A DNA stretch of 64,000 nucleotides from Streptomyces canus 299MFChir4.1. Lineage in GTDB: Bacteria > Actinomycetota > Actinomycetes > Streptomycetales > Streptomycetaceae. Of the stretch, positions 17,701 through 25,675 are shown piece by piece. The DNA lies in assembly GCF_000383615.1 (NCBI RefSeq), contig NZ_KB911611.1, forward strand, positions 1 through 64,000. Direction: 5' to 3'. Position numbers and translations under genes: made by a program. Under the pieces are notes generated by a model. The model saw nothing but the letters and a program-made list of their open reading frames with translations, had not been told where the DNA came from and searched no databases. Each line of letters begins with the position of its first letter. Within the stretch, counting starts at the first letter, position 1.

Positions 17701-20700
17701 GCCCGTTGTAGACGAGATGGCCGCGGTGGCCGTCCCCGTCGGGCTGGAGGGCGAGGTGCAGGTCGTACTTGCCGCGGCCCCCGCCCGTGTCCACGACGTG
17801 CGCGAGAGTGCCGTCCGGGCCGGGAAGGGGCGCCGCGGCGGGTAGGTAGCTGTAGAGCACGTCGAAGAGCGCCGTACGGCTCATGTCCTTGGACGGGTCT
17901 ACGGCGCGCACCAGTTGGTCGAACGGGGCGCGGTCGTGGGTTCGGGCGTGCGCGGTCTCGGCGGCGGTGTGGGCGACGAGATCGGCGAACGACTGCTGGG
18001 CGCGCGGGCGCAGGCGTACGGGCAGCAGGTTGCCGAGGGGGCCGACGACGTGCCGGTCCCGCTCGTCCCGTCCGGCGTGGGACAGGCCGAGCACCATGTC
18101 CTCCTGGCCGGAGTACCACTGGAGCAGCGCCGCGAAGGCGGCGAGGGCGACCTCCGGCACGTCGGCGCCGAGCCGGTCGGCGGAGGCACGCAGTCCGAGG
18201 CCGGGCGGCAGGGCGAACTCCACCGACCGCTCCGCGTAGACGTGGACGGCGTCGCGGGTACGGCGTTCGGGGAGCCGCAGCGGGTCGGCCGGCGGCTGGA
18301 GTACGGCGGTACGGGCGGCGAGGTGGGCCCGGTGGGTGTCCGCGACGTCGGCGTCGAGCCAGTTCTGGTAGCTGCTCGGCAGGGGTGCCCGGCCGTCCGG
18401 TCCGGCGAGGATCTGTTCGGCGACGGTGAGCAGGGAGGCACGGTCGACGACGGCCTGGTGTCCGCTGAGGGCGATCCAGCCGCCCGGGGTGTCCGCGTCG
18501 GGCTGGACGGCAACCCGCAGCAGCGGTCCGGCGCTCAGGTCGAACGGCTCGCGGCTCCAAGCGGTCAGGGCGTCCGGGACGGACCGGTTCCGGTCCGGGC
18601 CTTCGGCGGCGGGCAGCCACTCGGGGACCACGGCCGTCCTGGACCGCACGTGCTGGACGGGCCGGCCGTCGACGTCGAGCAGTTCGGTGCGCAGCGCCTC
18701 ATGGGCGGTGACGACGGCGGCGACGGACTCGGCCAGCCGGGCGCGGCCCGGAAGGGCGTCCAGCCGCAGGAACAGGGGCAGGTTGTGGTAGGTGGGCGCG
18801 CCCGGGTACAGGTAGCCCGTCTCGAATCGGTCGACGAACCACATGCGTTCCTGGTGCGCGGATGCGGGGCGGGTGTCCTGTGCGGCGGGGGCCACCCTGT
18901 CAGGATCCGACGGCCGCTCGGCCGCGGCGGTACCGCTCGGCTGCGCGTAGTGGGTGTCGAGCTCCTTGAGCAGGATGTTCTCGCATTCACCGTCCCACAG
19001 CAGGTGGTGCAGGCAGACGAAGAGCACCTGTCCGGCGCCGCCGAGTTCGATGAGGGCGGCGGTCAGCAGACGGCCCGTGGTGAGGTCGAAGGGCTCGTGC
19101 GCAGCGGTGCGGATCCAGGCGTTGAGGGCCTTGTCGGGGTCGGGGTGGCCGCTCAGGTCGACCCGCTCCACGTGCGGGGTCCACGGGGCGCGGACGCTCT
19201 GCGTCAGCTCGCCGTCCACGTCGTGGAAGGCGGTGCGCAGGATCTCGTGGCGTGTGATCGTCGCGGCCAGCGCCCGGGTGACGGCGTCAGCGTCAAGGGG
19301 CTCCTCGACGCGCCAGGCGAGGGGCACGTTGTACGCCGCCGGGTCGCCCGCGACGCGTTGGGCGAGCCATATCCGGCGCTGGAAGCTGGAGGCAGGGAAG
19401 GTGTCCACGGCCGGGACGGTGTGCTGCACCGGGACAGTGGCCGGGGCGGGCCCGGCGGGCAGGACGTGGGTGGTGAACTCCGCGAGCCGCGGATGGTCGA
19501 ACAGGGTGCGGATCCGGGCCGGCGTGCCCGGGAAACGGTCCCGCACCGCGGCCACCAGCGTCTCCGCCAGCAGCGAATGTCCGCCCAGCTCGAAGAACGA
19601 GTCCTCGTCACCGACCGGCCCCGAACCGAGCACCGCCTGCCAGACCTGGGCCATCTCCCGTACCCGCGCGGCGAGTTCGGCCGAACCTGCCGGAGCCTCG
19701 GCGGGTCGGGCGGCCGTGTGGGTCCGGGCGGGCGTGCCGGAGGCAAGGACCTCGGCGAGCGGGGCATCGGGGTCAGCCGCGATCGTCCGCAGGATGGACA
19801 GGTAATCCTCCGCCATGGCGCGCACCACAGTGGCGCCGAGGGAGCCGGCCGGGTCCTTCCACAGCAGATGGGTGCCGCAGCTGTCCTGCCGGACCATAAG
19901 GGCGAGGCGGAAGCCGGCGGTGCTCTCCATGTCCATCAGGCTCAGCCGTGCCTCGCCGTCTCCGTGGCTCAGCCGGACATCGTGGATATCGATGTCACCG
20001 TGGAGACCGGCGTGCCAGTACTGGAAGACGGCTTGGTGGGTGCGGCGCTGCGCCTCGGGGCCGGTAAGTCCGGCGGCGCGCATGATGGCAGGCAGAGGCA
20101 GGTCGCCGTGGGCGAGGGTCTCCTTGACCCGGCCGCGCACCCTGGCCAGCAGGTCGCGGTAGCGGTCGTCGGCGCGGACCGGGACACGGACCGGCAGGGC
20201 GTTGACGAAGTAGCCTACGCGGTCGCGCACTTCGGGCAGAACCCGACCGTGGTACGGGAGGAACGAGAGCACATCGGCGCTGCCGCTGTGACGTCTCAGC
20301 AGCGCAAACCACGCGCCCATCAGCACGGTGACGAACGACATGCCGGAGTCGGCGGCGCGGTCGCGCAGCGCGGCGGCGAGGTCCGTCGGCAGGGCCTCGC
20401 TGACGACGGTGTAGCGGGGTTCCTCCTGTCCCTCGGGCAGGGTGAAGTCACCGCCGCCGTCGCCGAGGGTCTCCCTCCAGTAGCGCCGGTGCTCCTCCCC
20501 CTGCGGGCCGTCGGCGAGGTCGCGCGTATGGGCGGCGAAGGCGGCGAGTGCGGGGGCATGGTCCTCGCGCGGAAGGTCCTCGCCGCGGTAAGCGGCACGC
20601 AGCGCGTCCAGGAACAGCAGGACGGAGGCGCCGTCGTGGACGAGGTGGTGCACGGCGATCAGCAGGACCGTGTAGTCCGGGCCGTCGAGGAGGTCGACGC

Positions 20701-21040
20701 GGGCGAGCGGGCCGTGTCGCAGATCGAACGGGGTCTGCCAGGCCGCTCGGATCGCGCTGTCGCGGTCCTGGTCCGTGCGCGTGCGGCGGACGGAGATCTC
20801 CGGGGCGCCCGACCAGTCGAGAACCGGTCCGTCCGTTCCCGGGCGCACGCGGGCGCGCAGCTGCGGGAACGCCTCGGCTGTCTCGGCGACCGCGCGGCGC
20901 AGCCGGTCGGCGTCCAGGGTGCCGGTCACCTCGAAGGGGATGGGAATGATGTGGGTCCACTGCTCGGGGTCGAGCTTCCAGGAGACCCACATCGCCTCCT
21001 GGCCTACGGTCAGCGGGACGTACTGGGTTGGGGTGATCAC
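11711..21040 (-). CDS. Large NRPS: C-PCP-[C N-lobe]-C-A(Thr)-PCP-C-[C C-lobe]-A-PCP
   Basis: I place the start at GTG 21040, which overlaps the preceding stop (GTGA) and opens directly with the C motif PLTVGQEAMWVSW; the longer open frame upstream is antisense noise. The product is 3109 residues. Approximate order: C (1-440, HHLVHDG near 132); PCP (near 485, FELGGHSLL) with no A domain between; an extra N-terminal C lobe (about 570-715, HHLLWDG); a full-length C whose own motif has decayed to HQAVVDR (about 730-1130); A (about 1160-1660, YTSGTTGRPKG); PCP (FGLGGHSML near 1702); C (about 1800-2200, HHLVVDG); an extra C-terminal C lobe (about 2210-2470); A (about 2485-2990, YTSGTTGKPKG); PCP (FDLGGNSLV near 3028). 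The first A pocket reads D-F-W-N-V-G-M-V, the classic threonine code. The second reads D-S-L-F-G-G-S-V, which I do not recognise. No epimerisation or TE domain is present, so the chain must pass on, perhaps to the downstream KS-AT-ACP. Confidence 0.92.
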   Translation of the reverse strand: MITPTQYVPLTVGQEAMWVSWKLDPEQWTHIIPIPFEVTGTLDADRLRRAVAETAEAFPQLRARVRPGTDGPVLDWSGAPEISVRRTRTDQDRDSAIRAAWQTPFDLRHGPLARVDLLDGPDYTVLLIAVHHLVHDGASVLLFLDALRAAYRGEDLPREDHAPALAAFAAHTRDLADGPQGEEHRRYWRETLGDGGGDFTLPEGQEEPRYTVVSEALPTDLAAALRDRAADSGMSFVTVLMGAWFALLRRHSGSADVLSFLPYHGRVLPEVRDRVGYFVNALPVRVPVRADDRYRDLLARVRGRVKETLAHGDLPLPAIMRAAGLTGPEAQRRTHQAVFQYWHAGLHGDIDIHDVRLSHGDGEARLSLMDMESTAGFRLALMVRQDSCGTHLLWKDPAGSLGATVVRAMAEDYLSILRTIAADPDAPLAEVLASGTPARTHTAARPAEAPAGSAELAARVREMAQVWQAVLGSGPVGDEDSFFELGGHSLLAETLVAAVRDRFPGTPARIRTLFDHPRLAEFTTHVLPAGPAPATVPVQHTVPAVDTFPASSFQRRIWLAQRVAGDPAAYNVPLAWRVEEPLDADAVTRALAATITRHEILRTAFHDVDGELTQSVRAPWTPHVERVDLSGHPDPDKALNAWIRTAAHEPFDLTTGRLLTAALIELGGAGQVLFVCLHHLLWDGECENILLKELDTHYAQPSGTAAAERPSDPDRVAPAAQDTRPASAHQERMWFVDRFETGYLYPGAPTYHNLPLFLRLDALPGRARLAESVAAVVTAHEALRTELLDVDGRPVQHVRSRTAVVPEWLPAAEGPDRNRSVPDALTAWSREPFDLSAGPLLRVAVQPDADTPGGWIALSGHQAVVDRASLLTVAEQILAGPDGRAPLPSSYQNWLDADVADTHRAHLAARTAVLQPPADPLRLPERRTRDAVHVYAERSVEFALPPGLGLRASADRLGADVPEVALAAFAALLQWYSGQEDMVLGLSHAGRDERDRHVVGPLGNLLPVRLRPRAQQSFADLVAHTAAETAHARTHDRAPFDQLVRAVDPSKDMSRTALFDVLYSYLPAAAPLPGPDGTLAHVVDTGGGRGKYDLHLALQPDGDGHRGHLVYNGRYFDHDQISAMAEHYVTAVRQLTERPESEVAGIDPLSERERHVQLKVWNATEASYEETPAHELIARQADVRPDAAALTDGDVTVGYGDLMADARAVARGLLAAGVRRGELVALLFPRGADQVRAILGTLLAGAAYLPIDPAIPAERREFILSDSGVRLALAPSAGVGGDFDGTVLGLDALLATHTGEETALPSVPLDSPAYCIYTSGTTGRPKGVVLTHRNLVRLLDNDRLPFSFTTADVWTMFHSYAFDFSVWELFGGLVHGGRVVLVSEDETRDPGLFYDLLQRERVTVLNQTPSAFRRLLGLRPTTPHGLSALRCVVFGGEALRPGMLTEWSERFPHVRLVNMYGITETTVHASVHTVTRSDMETDMSVVGTPIPTTRLYLLDRHTGRRLLPVGAVGEIYVAGEGVAGGYLGRPELTAQRFVPSPFGDGTLFRSGDLAAYLPDGSLRFIGRADSQVQLRGYRIEPGEVQTVLCDHPDVSDAVVFAEDDRLVGVVQSERALTAEALRGHLAQRLPSYMLPSLFHVVRTIPLTVNGKVDVKELRAQTAALAAPARREPRAGTAAELAAVWCDLLDVPAVSEDDSFFGLGGHSMLVVRLIGEIAERFGADLPIKTLFETPRLGDLANLIDAAAGRRGPTPSAAAPVVRPEPVPPAVPAACRDSRPAEAGTDRAVADDESPASGFQRRMWLAEQMGQGAPAHVSLGWTVTGDLDITVLEDALARLVAGHEILRTAFRMRGGTVCQVVQQPWWPRVRSFVAEDGDGPEEAAARWLDEAAGRPFDLAAGQLLRAAVADCGPRGTAFMLCVHHLVVDGESVRVLISELERCYRDSLAGVPSAPPALQYRAHTAAELSGDARRDADLAFWQDRLEGWPSRLGLPAPERPEADGAVRIALPDGLLGRLRPVMAEHGASWFMIMAAALATALHRCSGMPALTFGVPASIRDTVSADLLGPCLNHLVLRSAPAADATAHDTLTAMRTEVLDAFEHARAPFDEVLARIRPEQTAGSAPYTDVVLNMNLRGDRSAVLGDAELLPVFPELLWTREVKFGATLTVTEQDGELSAVLSHRGDRVSAADAARLADAVAAYLVELSGDVPPPQYRDFVRAQDAARSSGRYEASLAHWQERLKDAPVYVELPAPEEPAPHGVVDMALPPGAGERLRTLHEAHGISPFMTAATALSVLLHRRTGTDDVVISAPMTNRGRSGFADVFGPCLNTVPLRSRLRPGATLRDMLEEMRDETLEAFAHGEVPFEDVINRLNPSRRPGRTPYGDVSLSFGTAAARPRTLGGRTLSTVALDGEDAAYTGKLGLTVALVLDGRELRGRLSYHGSLLRREDVEHLAVTLATLLDRMPDSLDAPVATLDLLSPEESERIRAWEQGPPPGPVTTVPALVLDQARIRPDAPAVESTRGTLGYGGLVRRARALAAALRPHLSDEEPTVALLLERGEDFVVAMLAAWFAEAAFCPLDPSWPAARQEYVLADVRADVLLTSGGTALGATGTATVLDVADLTDVEGAEHGEGAEDLPDWSADARAYVIYTSGTTGKPKGVAVRHGGLANLVRSAASTMDVGAGDRCSHLLSVSFDSTQLEVWQALANGACLVPHEEPVTPSTLGAWLDAQGVTAAFCATALAEAMWSTGTTTPRGLRWLGIGGAALSQRLPAGLPYRVLNSYGPTENTVASSEHIMDLAGTTAPLNCIGRPLAGVRMLVLDEAARRVPRGVVGEIHLAGDSLAEGYLHRPELTAERFCTIELDGGPLRVYRTGDLGRRLPDGSVEYLGRADRQLKLRGYRIEPGEIEQFLQQQPEVAQAAVTGDPQRSPALVAYVTPRGDRTPASAELLRRARAELPPFMVPDAVVTLAALPLTTSGKVDHAALPRPERADLVGDVGHVAPGTDTERKVAALWSEVLGLPSISVHDTFFDLGGNSLVLAKLHSRIVAAFGREMPITALFEHPTVSTLARALDAATESGRPAGNTTEPRRPKRSDRQVRRGRRRPGRTGDK

Positions 21041-22830
21041 GCGGTGCTCCGTTCGATGCCGCCACCGAGGGACGGGAGCGGGTTGTTGTCGGCGGTGAGG
21101 AATGCGTACGCGGTGCCGGACATCCAGGCGGAGGCGACCGCCTCGATGTCCGGTCCGGGCGGACTCTGGAGCCGGCTGAGCAGATCGGTCACCCGCTGCC
21201 GGGCGGCGGTGCAGAAGACGTCGGCCAGCGCCTGGGCGCGGTCGTCTCCGGCGGCTGCGAGGGTGGAGGCACGGGCGAGCGTGAGGGACACGCCGAGGAT
21301 CTCCCGGGCGATGCCGGCGAGTTGGATGAGAGTTCTTTCCTTGGCGTCGAGCTCCACCCGGTCGGGGTGGCTGCGGGCCAGGCCCAGACAGGTGCGTCCG
21401 AAGGCCCGGGTCTGCTCGGCCGCCCAGCGCAGATGGCCGAGGTTGCGGTCGGTGAGGACCGTGCCGGTGGTGTCCAGGGGGACCTCGTCCCCGTGTTCGA
21501 GCTCCGCGGCGTGGTCCGGCTCGGGGTAGTAGTACGAGAGGATCGCCAGCCGGCCGATCCAGTTGTCGATCTGGAAGTCGACGCCGCCGGAGATGCGCAG
21601 GTTGCGCAGGTCCCGCAAGAAGCGTTCCACGGGGACTGGGGGCGCGCCACGCAGCCGCTTGCTGGGCGCGGTCTCGTACCCCTCCGCCGCCAGCAGGGAC
21701 ATGGCGCCCTCGGCTACGTCCCAGGCGAGGAGGGAGGAGGCGTTCTTGACGGCGTTCTGCTCGAAGCGGAGGTTGAGGCCCCGGCCCTGGTCCTCGGGGA
21801 GCAGACACCACTGGGCCATGGTCTCGATGGCGAAGGTGTTGGCCAGGCTCTCGGCGAGCCGCCGTTGTATCTCGTCGTACTCCGCCAACGGCCGCTCGTC
21901 GATGACGCGTCGGGCGGCGAAGTCGCGCATCCAGCCCACGCACAGCCGGGCGACGGCCAGCGACGGGGCCGCGATCAGATGCATCCTGCCGCGGCCGACG
22001 AGCCGGGCGGTGGCGGGGGTCGCGCGGACGACGTGGCCGAGGTCCCGTTCGACGAGCATGTGGGCGCCGCGGACCCGTACGTCCTTGAACTCCAGCCAGC
22101 CGTTGGGGAATCCCTTGATGCCCATGTACGTGTGCCAGTCACCGCTGGTCACCCCGGGACTGTCGGTGCGCACGAAGAACATCCGCACCCGGTCGACGCC
22201 GTCCTCAAGGACCGTGGCGGAAACGCTGACCACCTCGGCGACGGGCGCGTGTCCGACGAAGACCTTGCTGCCGTTGAGCAGATAGTCGTCGGTGCCCTCG
22301 ATACGGGTGGCGGTGGTGAACCGGCGCTGGTTGGCGGCTCCTTGGGGTTCGCTGTCCGCGCTCGCGGAGCGGGCTCCCCGGCGCACCACGTCGCTGAGGA
22401 GTTCGCGCAGCGGGCCTTCGCCTGCCACGGCCAGGAACGCCCCGGCGCCGAGCGCGTTCTCGATGGCGAGGGACAGGGCCACCGGGGTGCTGTGCGCGGC
22501 GGCCGCCGACACCATGCGGAAGGTGTTGTAGTGCGACAGGGAGTGGCCGCCGAGGGCAGGGTCGGCCTGAAGCGCGAAGTAGCCGCGCCGGCCGAGCTCG
22601 TCGAGGAATCCGTCGGGCAGGGCGGCCCTTGCGTCGACGTCGTCGGGGTCGACGCGCTCGCGCACGAGGGCGGTCAGCTCCTCGGTCAGCTTGTCGCCGG
22701 TTGCAGCGTCCACCGGGTCCTGCACGGGGAAGTCCCGGACGAGGTCCCAGCGGAAGCGGCCCTGGTACAGCTCCTCCAGGAAGCTGACGTGGTCCGGATC
22801 GCTGGTCGCATTCCGTGTTGTCGTTGCCAA
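21037..22830 (-). CDS. Large acyl-CoA dehydrogenase-like flavoprotein
   Basis: At 597 residues this is longer than the 380-400 usual for acyl-CoA dehydrogenases and nearer the acyl-CoA oxidase size. It shows the ACAD flow: FLDELGRRGYFALQADPALGGHSLSHYNTF near the N-terminus, TATRIEGTDDYLLNGSKVF in the beta domain, WLEFKDVRVRGAHMLVERD, then a long helical C-terminus (VKNASSLLAWDVAEGAMSLL; NLRISGGVDFQIDNWIGRL). Such enzymes in NRPS/PKS clusters dehydrogenate carrier-bound or CoA-bound acyl groups; the substrate is not evident. Its stop overlaps the NRPS start, so the two are co-expressed and it may act on a group entering the A-less C-PCP of that NRPS (inference). Confidence 0.75.
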   Translation of the reverse strand: MATTTRNATSDPDHVSFLEELYQGRFRWDLVRDFPVQDPVDAATGDKLTEELTALVRERVDPDDVDARAALPDGFLDELGRRGYFALQADPALGGHSLSHYNTFRMVSAAAAHSTPVALSLAIENALGAGAFLAVAGEGPLRELLSDVVRRGARSASADSEPQGAANQRRFTTATRIEGTDDYLLNGSKVFVGHAPVAEVVSVSATVLEDGVDRVRMFFVRTDSPGVTSGDWHTYMGIKGFPNGWLEFKDVRVRGAHMLVERDLGHVVRATPATARLVGRGRMHLIAAPSLAVARLCVGWMRDFAARRVIDERPLAEYDEIQRRLAESLANTFAIETMAQWCLLPEDQGRGLNLRFEQNAVKNASSLLAWDVAEGAMSLLAAEGYETAPSKRLRGAPPVPVERFLRDLRNLRISGGVDFQIDNWIGRLAILSYYYPEPDHAAELEHGDEVPLDTTGTVLTDRNLGHLRWAAEQTRAFGRTCLGLARSHPDRVELDAKERTLIQLAGIAREILGVSLTLARASTLAAAGDDRAQALADVFCTAARQRVTDLLSRLQSPPGPDIEAVASAWMSGTAYAFLTADNNPLPSLGGGIERSTA

Positions 22831-23136
22831 GGGGGTTCCTTATGTGTGGAAAGAGGGTTGCCCGGCCGGGGAAGAGCGGTGCGGCGGGATGAGCGGACTC
22901 GGGGCCGGGCGGCATGGAGGGGCAGAAACGCAGGAAGGACAGGGTGCGGGGACGGGCGGCCGGTGCTGGGGCGGCCGGAGGGCGCAGCGCATCAAGACGC
23001 CGGATCGCACAGGTCGAGACGGTGGCTCCGCCGGCGCGGGTGCTGGAGCCGCCTCAGCCGGACGCCTCGCGGCCGCGGTTCGACGGAAATCGACATGCCT
23101 CACTCAGGCGCGCGATCCTCACGTTCCCCGGTTCGT
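22831..23136. other. Gap upstream of the dehydrogenase-NRPS unit
   Basis: These 306 bases separate hpgT from the acyl-CoA dehydrogenase. No frame shows a recognisable protein; the longest minus-strand frame is Pro/Ala-rich and looks like shadow coding. A promoter for the dehydrogenase-NRPS-MFS-PKS-TE transcript could lie here, but I see no clear -10/-35 pair. Confidence 0.4.
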
Positions 23137-24483
23137 TCACCCTCCGGCCGGCTCCAGCTGTGCCGCCACGAAAGCCGCCAGCCGGTCGAGCCCGGTCTCG
23201 ATCTCCTGCGGGGTCAGCGTGCTGCACGACAGTCTCAACTGGTGGCATCCGCCCTGGGAATCCGTATAGAAGTGCCGCATGGGGGTCCACAACACGCCGT
23301 GCTCGCGGGCGGAACGTTCGAGCAGCGCGTCGTCGACGGTGAAGGGAAGCGTAAGGACCACGAAGAATCCACCGGTCGGTGTGTTCCAGCCGACCTCCGG
23401 GACGTCGCTGCCGGAGAAACGTTCCCGCAGGCCGTCGAGCAGCAGGTCCAGGTTGCGACGGTAGACAGCGATCGACCTCGCGTTGGCGCGGGCCAGGCTG
23501 AAGTCGTTCTCCAGGAGCTGTCCGGCCACGACCGCCTGCGCGAGCGGTGAGGTGTTCACCGTGACCATGCTCTTGATCTTCGCCAGCTCGTCGGCAAAGA
23601 GGCCGGGGTTCCGGCCGTCTCCTGTCACTCGCTGATCGGCGACGACGAAGCCGACCCGGGCACCAGGGAGCGTGGTCTTGGCAAAGGATTCGAGGTAGAC
23701 CACGCGCTGTTCCCGGTCGAGAGCCTTCAGCGTCGGCAGACGGTCGCCGCGCCCGGTGAAGAGGCCGTAGGGATTGTCTTCCACCAGCAGCAGGTCCTCG
23801 TCCCTTGCCACATCGAGCAGCCGTCGGCGCGTGGCGACGTCCAGAGTGATCCCGGTCGGGTTGGAGAAGTCGGGCACGACGTACAGGCACCGGGGGCGCA
23901 GGCCCAAGCGCCGCGTACTGCGCACCTGGGACCTCAGATCGTCCAGGTCCACGCCCAGCGGCCCGGACGCCACCGGTAGCACCCTCATTCCGGCCAGCCG
24001 TGCCGCGCCGGTGAAGCCCATATACGTGGGGGACACGGCCAGCGCGACATCCCGCTCGTCCCGGCACAGGGCACGCACCACCAGGTACATGGCCTCCTGC
24101 GCCCCGACGGTGACCACGATCGACTCCGGGTCGACGACAATCCCCTCATCGGCCTCCAGGTACCGGGCGATCAGCTCGTGTATGACTCCCTTCGTACGCC
24201 CGTACTGGAAGAGTGTCCGCATGATCTGCTGCTCGCTGCGGCCCAGTTCGGTGGCCAGGAATTCCTGGTACCGATGCAGGTGGCCAACGAGGTCCCGCAC
24301 ATCGTAGAAGTCCTCGACCGGGCGTCCCGCGGCGAAGGAGATGGCGTCGGGGTAGCGGCCGGCGACCTCGTTGAGGAAGGTGAGCGAGTCGAGGAGCGGT
24401 TCGCCCAGTGCGGTGTTCAGGTCGGAGATATCCACGTACCCACTCTCCGGCGGCGGCGGCACGGCGTCATTGGTGATGACCAC
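23137..24483 (-). CDS. hpgT: 4-hydroxyphenylglycine aminotransferase (HpgT)
   Basis: The 448-residue fold-type I PLP enzyme transaminates 4-hydroxyphenylglyoxylate to Hpg, typically using tyrosine as amino donor and so regenerating 4-hydroxyphenylpyruvate for HmaS. Landmarks: ISFAAGRPVEDFYDVRDL, IVVTVGAQEAMYLVVRALCR, YVVPDFSNPTGITLDVATR, LLLVEDNPYGLF, the Schiff-base Lys in YLESFAKTTLPGARVGFV, and the C-terminal substrate-binding Arg in HQLRLSCSTL. The MocR-like aminotransferase domain without a DNA-binding N-terminus fits HpgT. It overlaps pdh by 17 bases, so the two are co-translated. Confidence 0.85.
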   Translation of the reverse strand: MVITNDAVPPPPESGYVDISDLNTALGEPLLDSLTFLNEVAGRYPDAISFAAGRPVEDFYDVRDLVGHLHRYQEFLATELGRSEQQIMRTLFQYGRTKGVIHELIARYLEADEGIVVDPESIVVTVGAQEAMYLVVRALCRDERDVALAVSPTYMGFTGAARLAGMRVLPVASGPLGVDLDDLRSQVRSTRRLGLRPRCLYVVPDFSNPTGITLDVATRRRLLDVARDEDLLLVEDNPYGLFTGRGDRLPTLKALDREQRVVYLESFAKTTLPGARVGFVVADQRVTGDGRNPGLFADELAKIKSMVTVNTSPLAQAVVAGQLLENDFSLARANARSIAVYRRNLDLLLDGLRERFSGSDVPEVGWNTPTGGFFVVLTLPFTVDDALLERSAREHGVLWTPMRHFYTDSQGGCHQLRLSCSTLTPQEIETGLDRLAAFVAAQLEPAGG

Positions 24484-25675
24484 CGTTACGTCTGTGGAGT
24501 TCGGTCAAGGGGCCGTACGCCTCCCAGCCGAGCGCTTGAAGGGCTTCGGGCAGCGTCGCGGAGGCGGCCGACGACACCTGCAGACTGACTGTGCCGCTGG
24601 GCGTTCCCATGGCGTGGTCGAGCACGATGTCCTCGACGTTCACCCCGGCCGCGCTCACATCCGCCAGCAGACGTGCCAGCGCGCCCGAGTTGTCCCCGAC
24701 GACGACATGCACCTCCGCGAACGGCTGGCGCGGGGAGCCGTGTTTGCCGGGGAGTCTGTCGTGTCCCGCACGCCCCCGGCCGAGGATGTCCAGCAGGGAC
24801 ACCGTGGCCTCCTCCCATGCCTGCGCGAGCATCGACGGACAGGAGGAAGCCACGGCGAGCAGCGCGGACGTCACGCGCTGGAGATCCAGGGCGATCTCGC
24901 CGAGTACCCCGGCGACGGCCCCGGCGTTGGAGACCAGGATGTCGGCCCAGAGCCGCGGGTCGCCTCCGGAGATCCTCACCACGTCCTGCAGGCCCTGGCC
25001 CACGAGCATCATCTCGGTCTGGCCCAGGTGCTCCAGGCGTGCGGCAGTCAGGGCGGAGATCAGATGCGGTGTGTGGGACACGAGGGCCATGGCCCGGTCG
25101 TGGGCGTCGGCCGCCATCACCACAGGCACGGCGCCACATAGAGCGATCAGTTCCCGGACCGATCGTTCGGTCACCGCCGAGGTGGCCCGGGTGGGCGTGA
25201 TGATCCACGGGCGGCCCTCGAAGAGGCCGGGCTTCGCGGCCCAGGGGCCAGAGCGCTCACGTCCGGCCATCGGGTGTCCGCCCAGATACGAGGACATGTC
25301 ACACCCTGCGTCCGAACTGGCCTGTTCCACAGCTTCCTTGACACTGGAGACGTCGGTGTAGGCCCGCGCCGCTCCGGCGGCCTGCGCCGCGGCCAGCTCG
25401 GTCGCCATCTGGGCAGGTGGAACCGCGACAACGGCCAGGTCGACGGGCCCGCGCGGCTGCTCCACCGTGCCGGCGCCGAGTGCTTGCGCGGTCAGGGCCG
25501 CAGAGGGGTCGGTATCCCGCAGGTGGACCTTCACGCCCTGCCTGCTGATGGCCAGTGCCACCGACGTCCCGATGAGTCCGGCCCCGATGACCAGCACCGT
25601 CGTGAGTCCCGCGGGAGGCGATGACGTGCTCCCGTCCTGCGCGTTACCGATGGCCAGGTTCGTGGCAGCCATCAC
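24467..25675 (-). CDS. pdh: Prephenate dehydrogenase with C-terminal ACT domain
   Basis: The 402-residue enzyme oxidatively decarboxylates prephenate to 4-hydroxyphenylpyruvate, feeding HmaS. It has an NAD-binding start (TVLVIGAGLIGTSVALAISR), the conserved YTDVSSVKEAV and GGHPMAGRERSG motifs, SHTPHLISALTA, and near residue 325 an ACT-type tail (AEVHVVVGDNSGALARLLAD) that may give amino-acid feedback control. Dedicated copies of this gene accompany Hpg pathways in glycopeptide and related clusters. The start overlaps the P450 stop (ATGA). Confidence 0.87.
   Translation of the reverse strand: MMAATNLAIGNAQDGSTSSPPAGLTTVLVIGAGLIGTSVALAISRQGVKVHLRDTDPSAALTAQALGAGTVEQPRGPVDLAVVAVPPAQMATELAAAQAAGAARAYTDVSSVKEAVEQASSDAGCDMSSYLGGHPMAGRERSGPWAAKPGLFEGRPWIITPTRATSAVTERSVRELIALCGAVPVVMAADAHDRAMALVSHTPHLISALTAARLEHLGQTEMMLVGQGLQDVVRISGGDPRLWADILVSNAGAVAGVLGEIALDLQRVTSALLAVASSCPSMLAQAWEEATVSLLDILGRGRAGHDRLPGKHGSPRQPFAEVHVVVGDNSGALARLLADVSAAGVNVEDIVLDHAMGTPSGTVSLQVSSAASATLPEALQALGWEAYGPLTELHRRNGGHHQ

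Noticed and set aside
17915..21529. A 1204-residue plus-strand open frame
   Set aside because: It is antisense to the NRPS and acyl-CoA dehydrogenase and shows no recognisable motif.
21041..21943. N-terminal extension of the large NRPS frame to 3410 residues
   Set aside because: The extra 301 residues are Arg/Pro-rich, overlap the acyl-CoA dehydrogenase on the same strand in another frame, and precede a perfect GTGA start with the C-domain opening.
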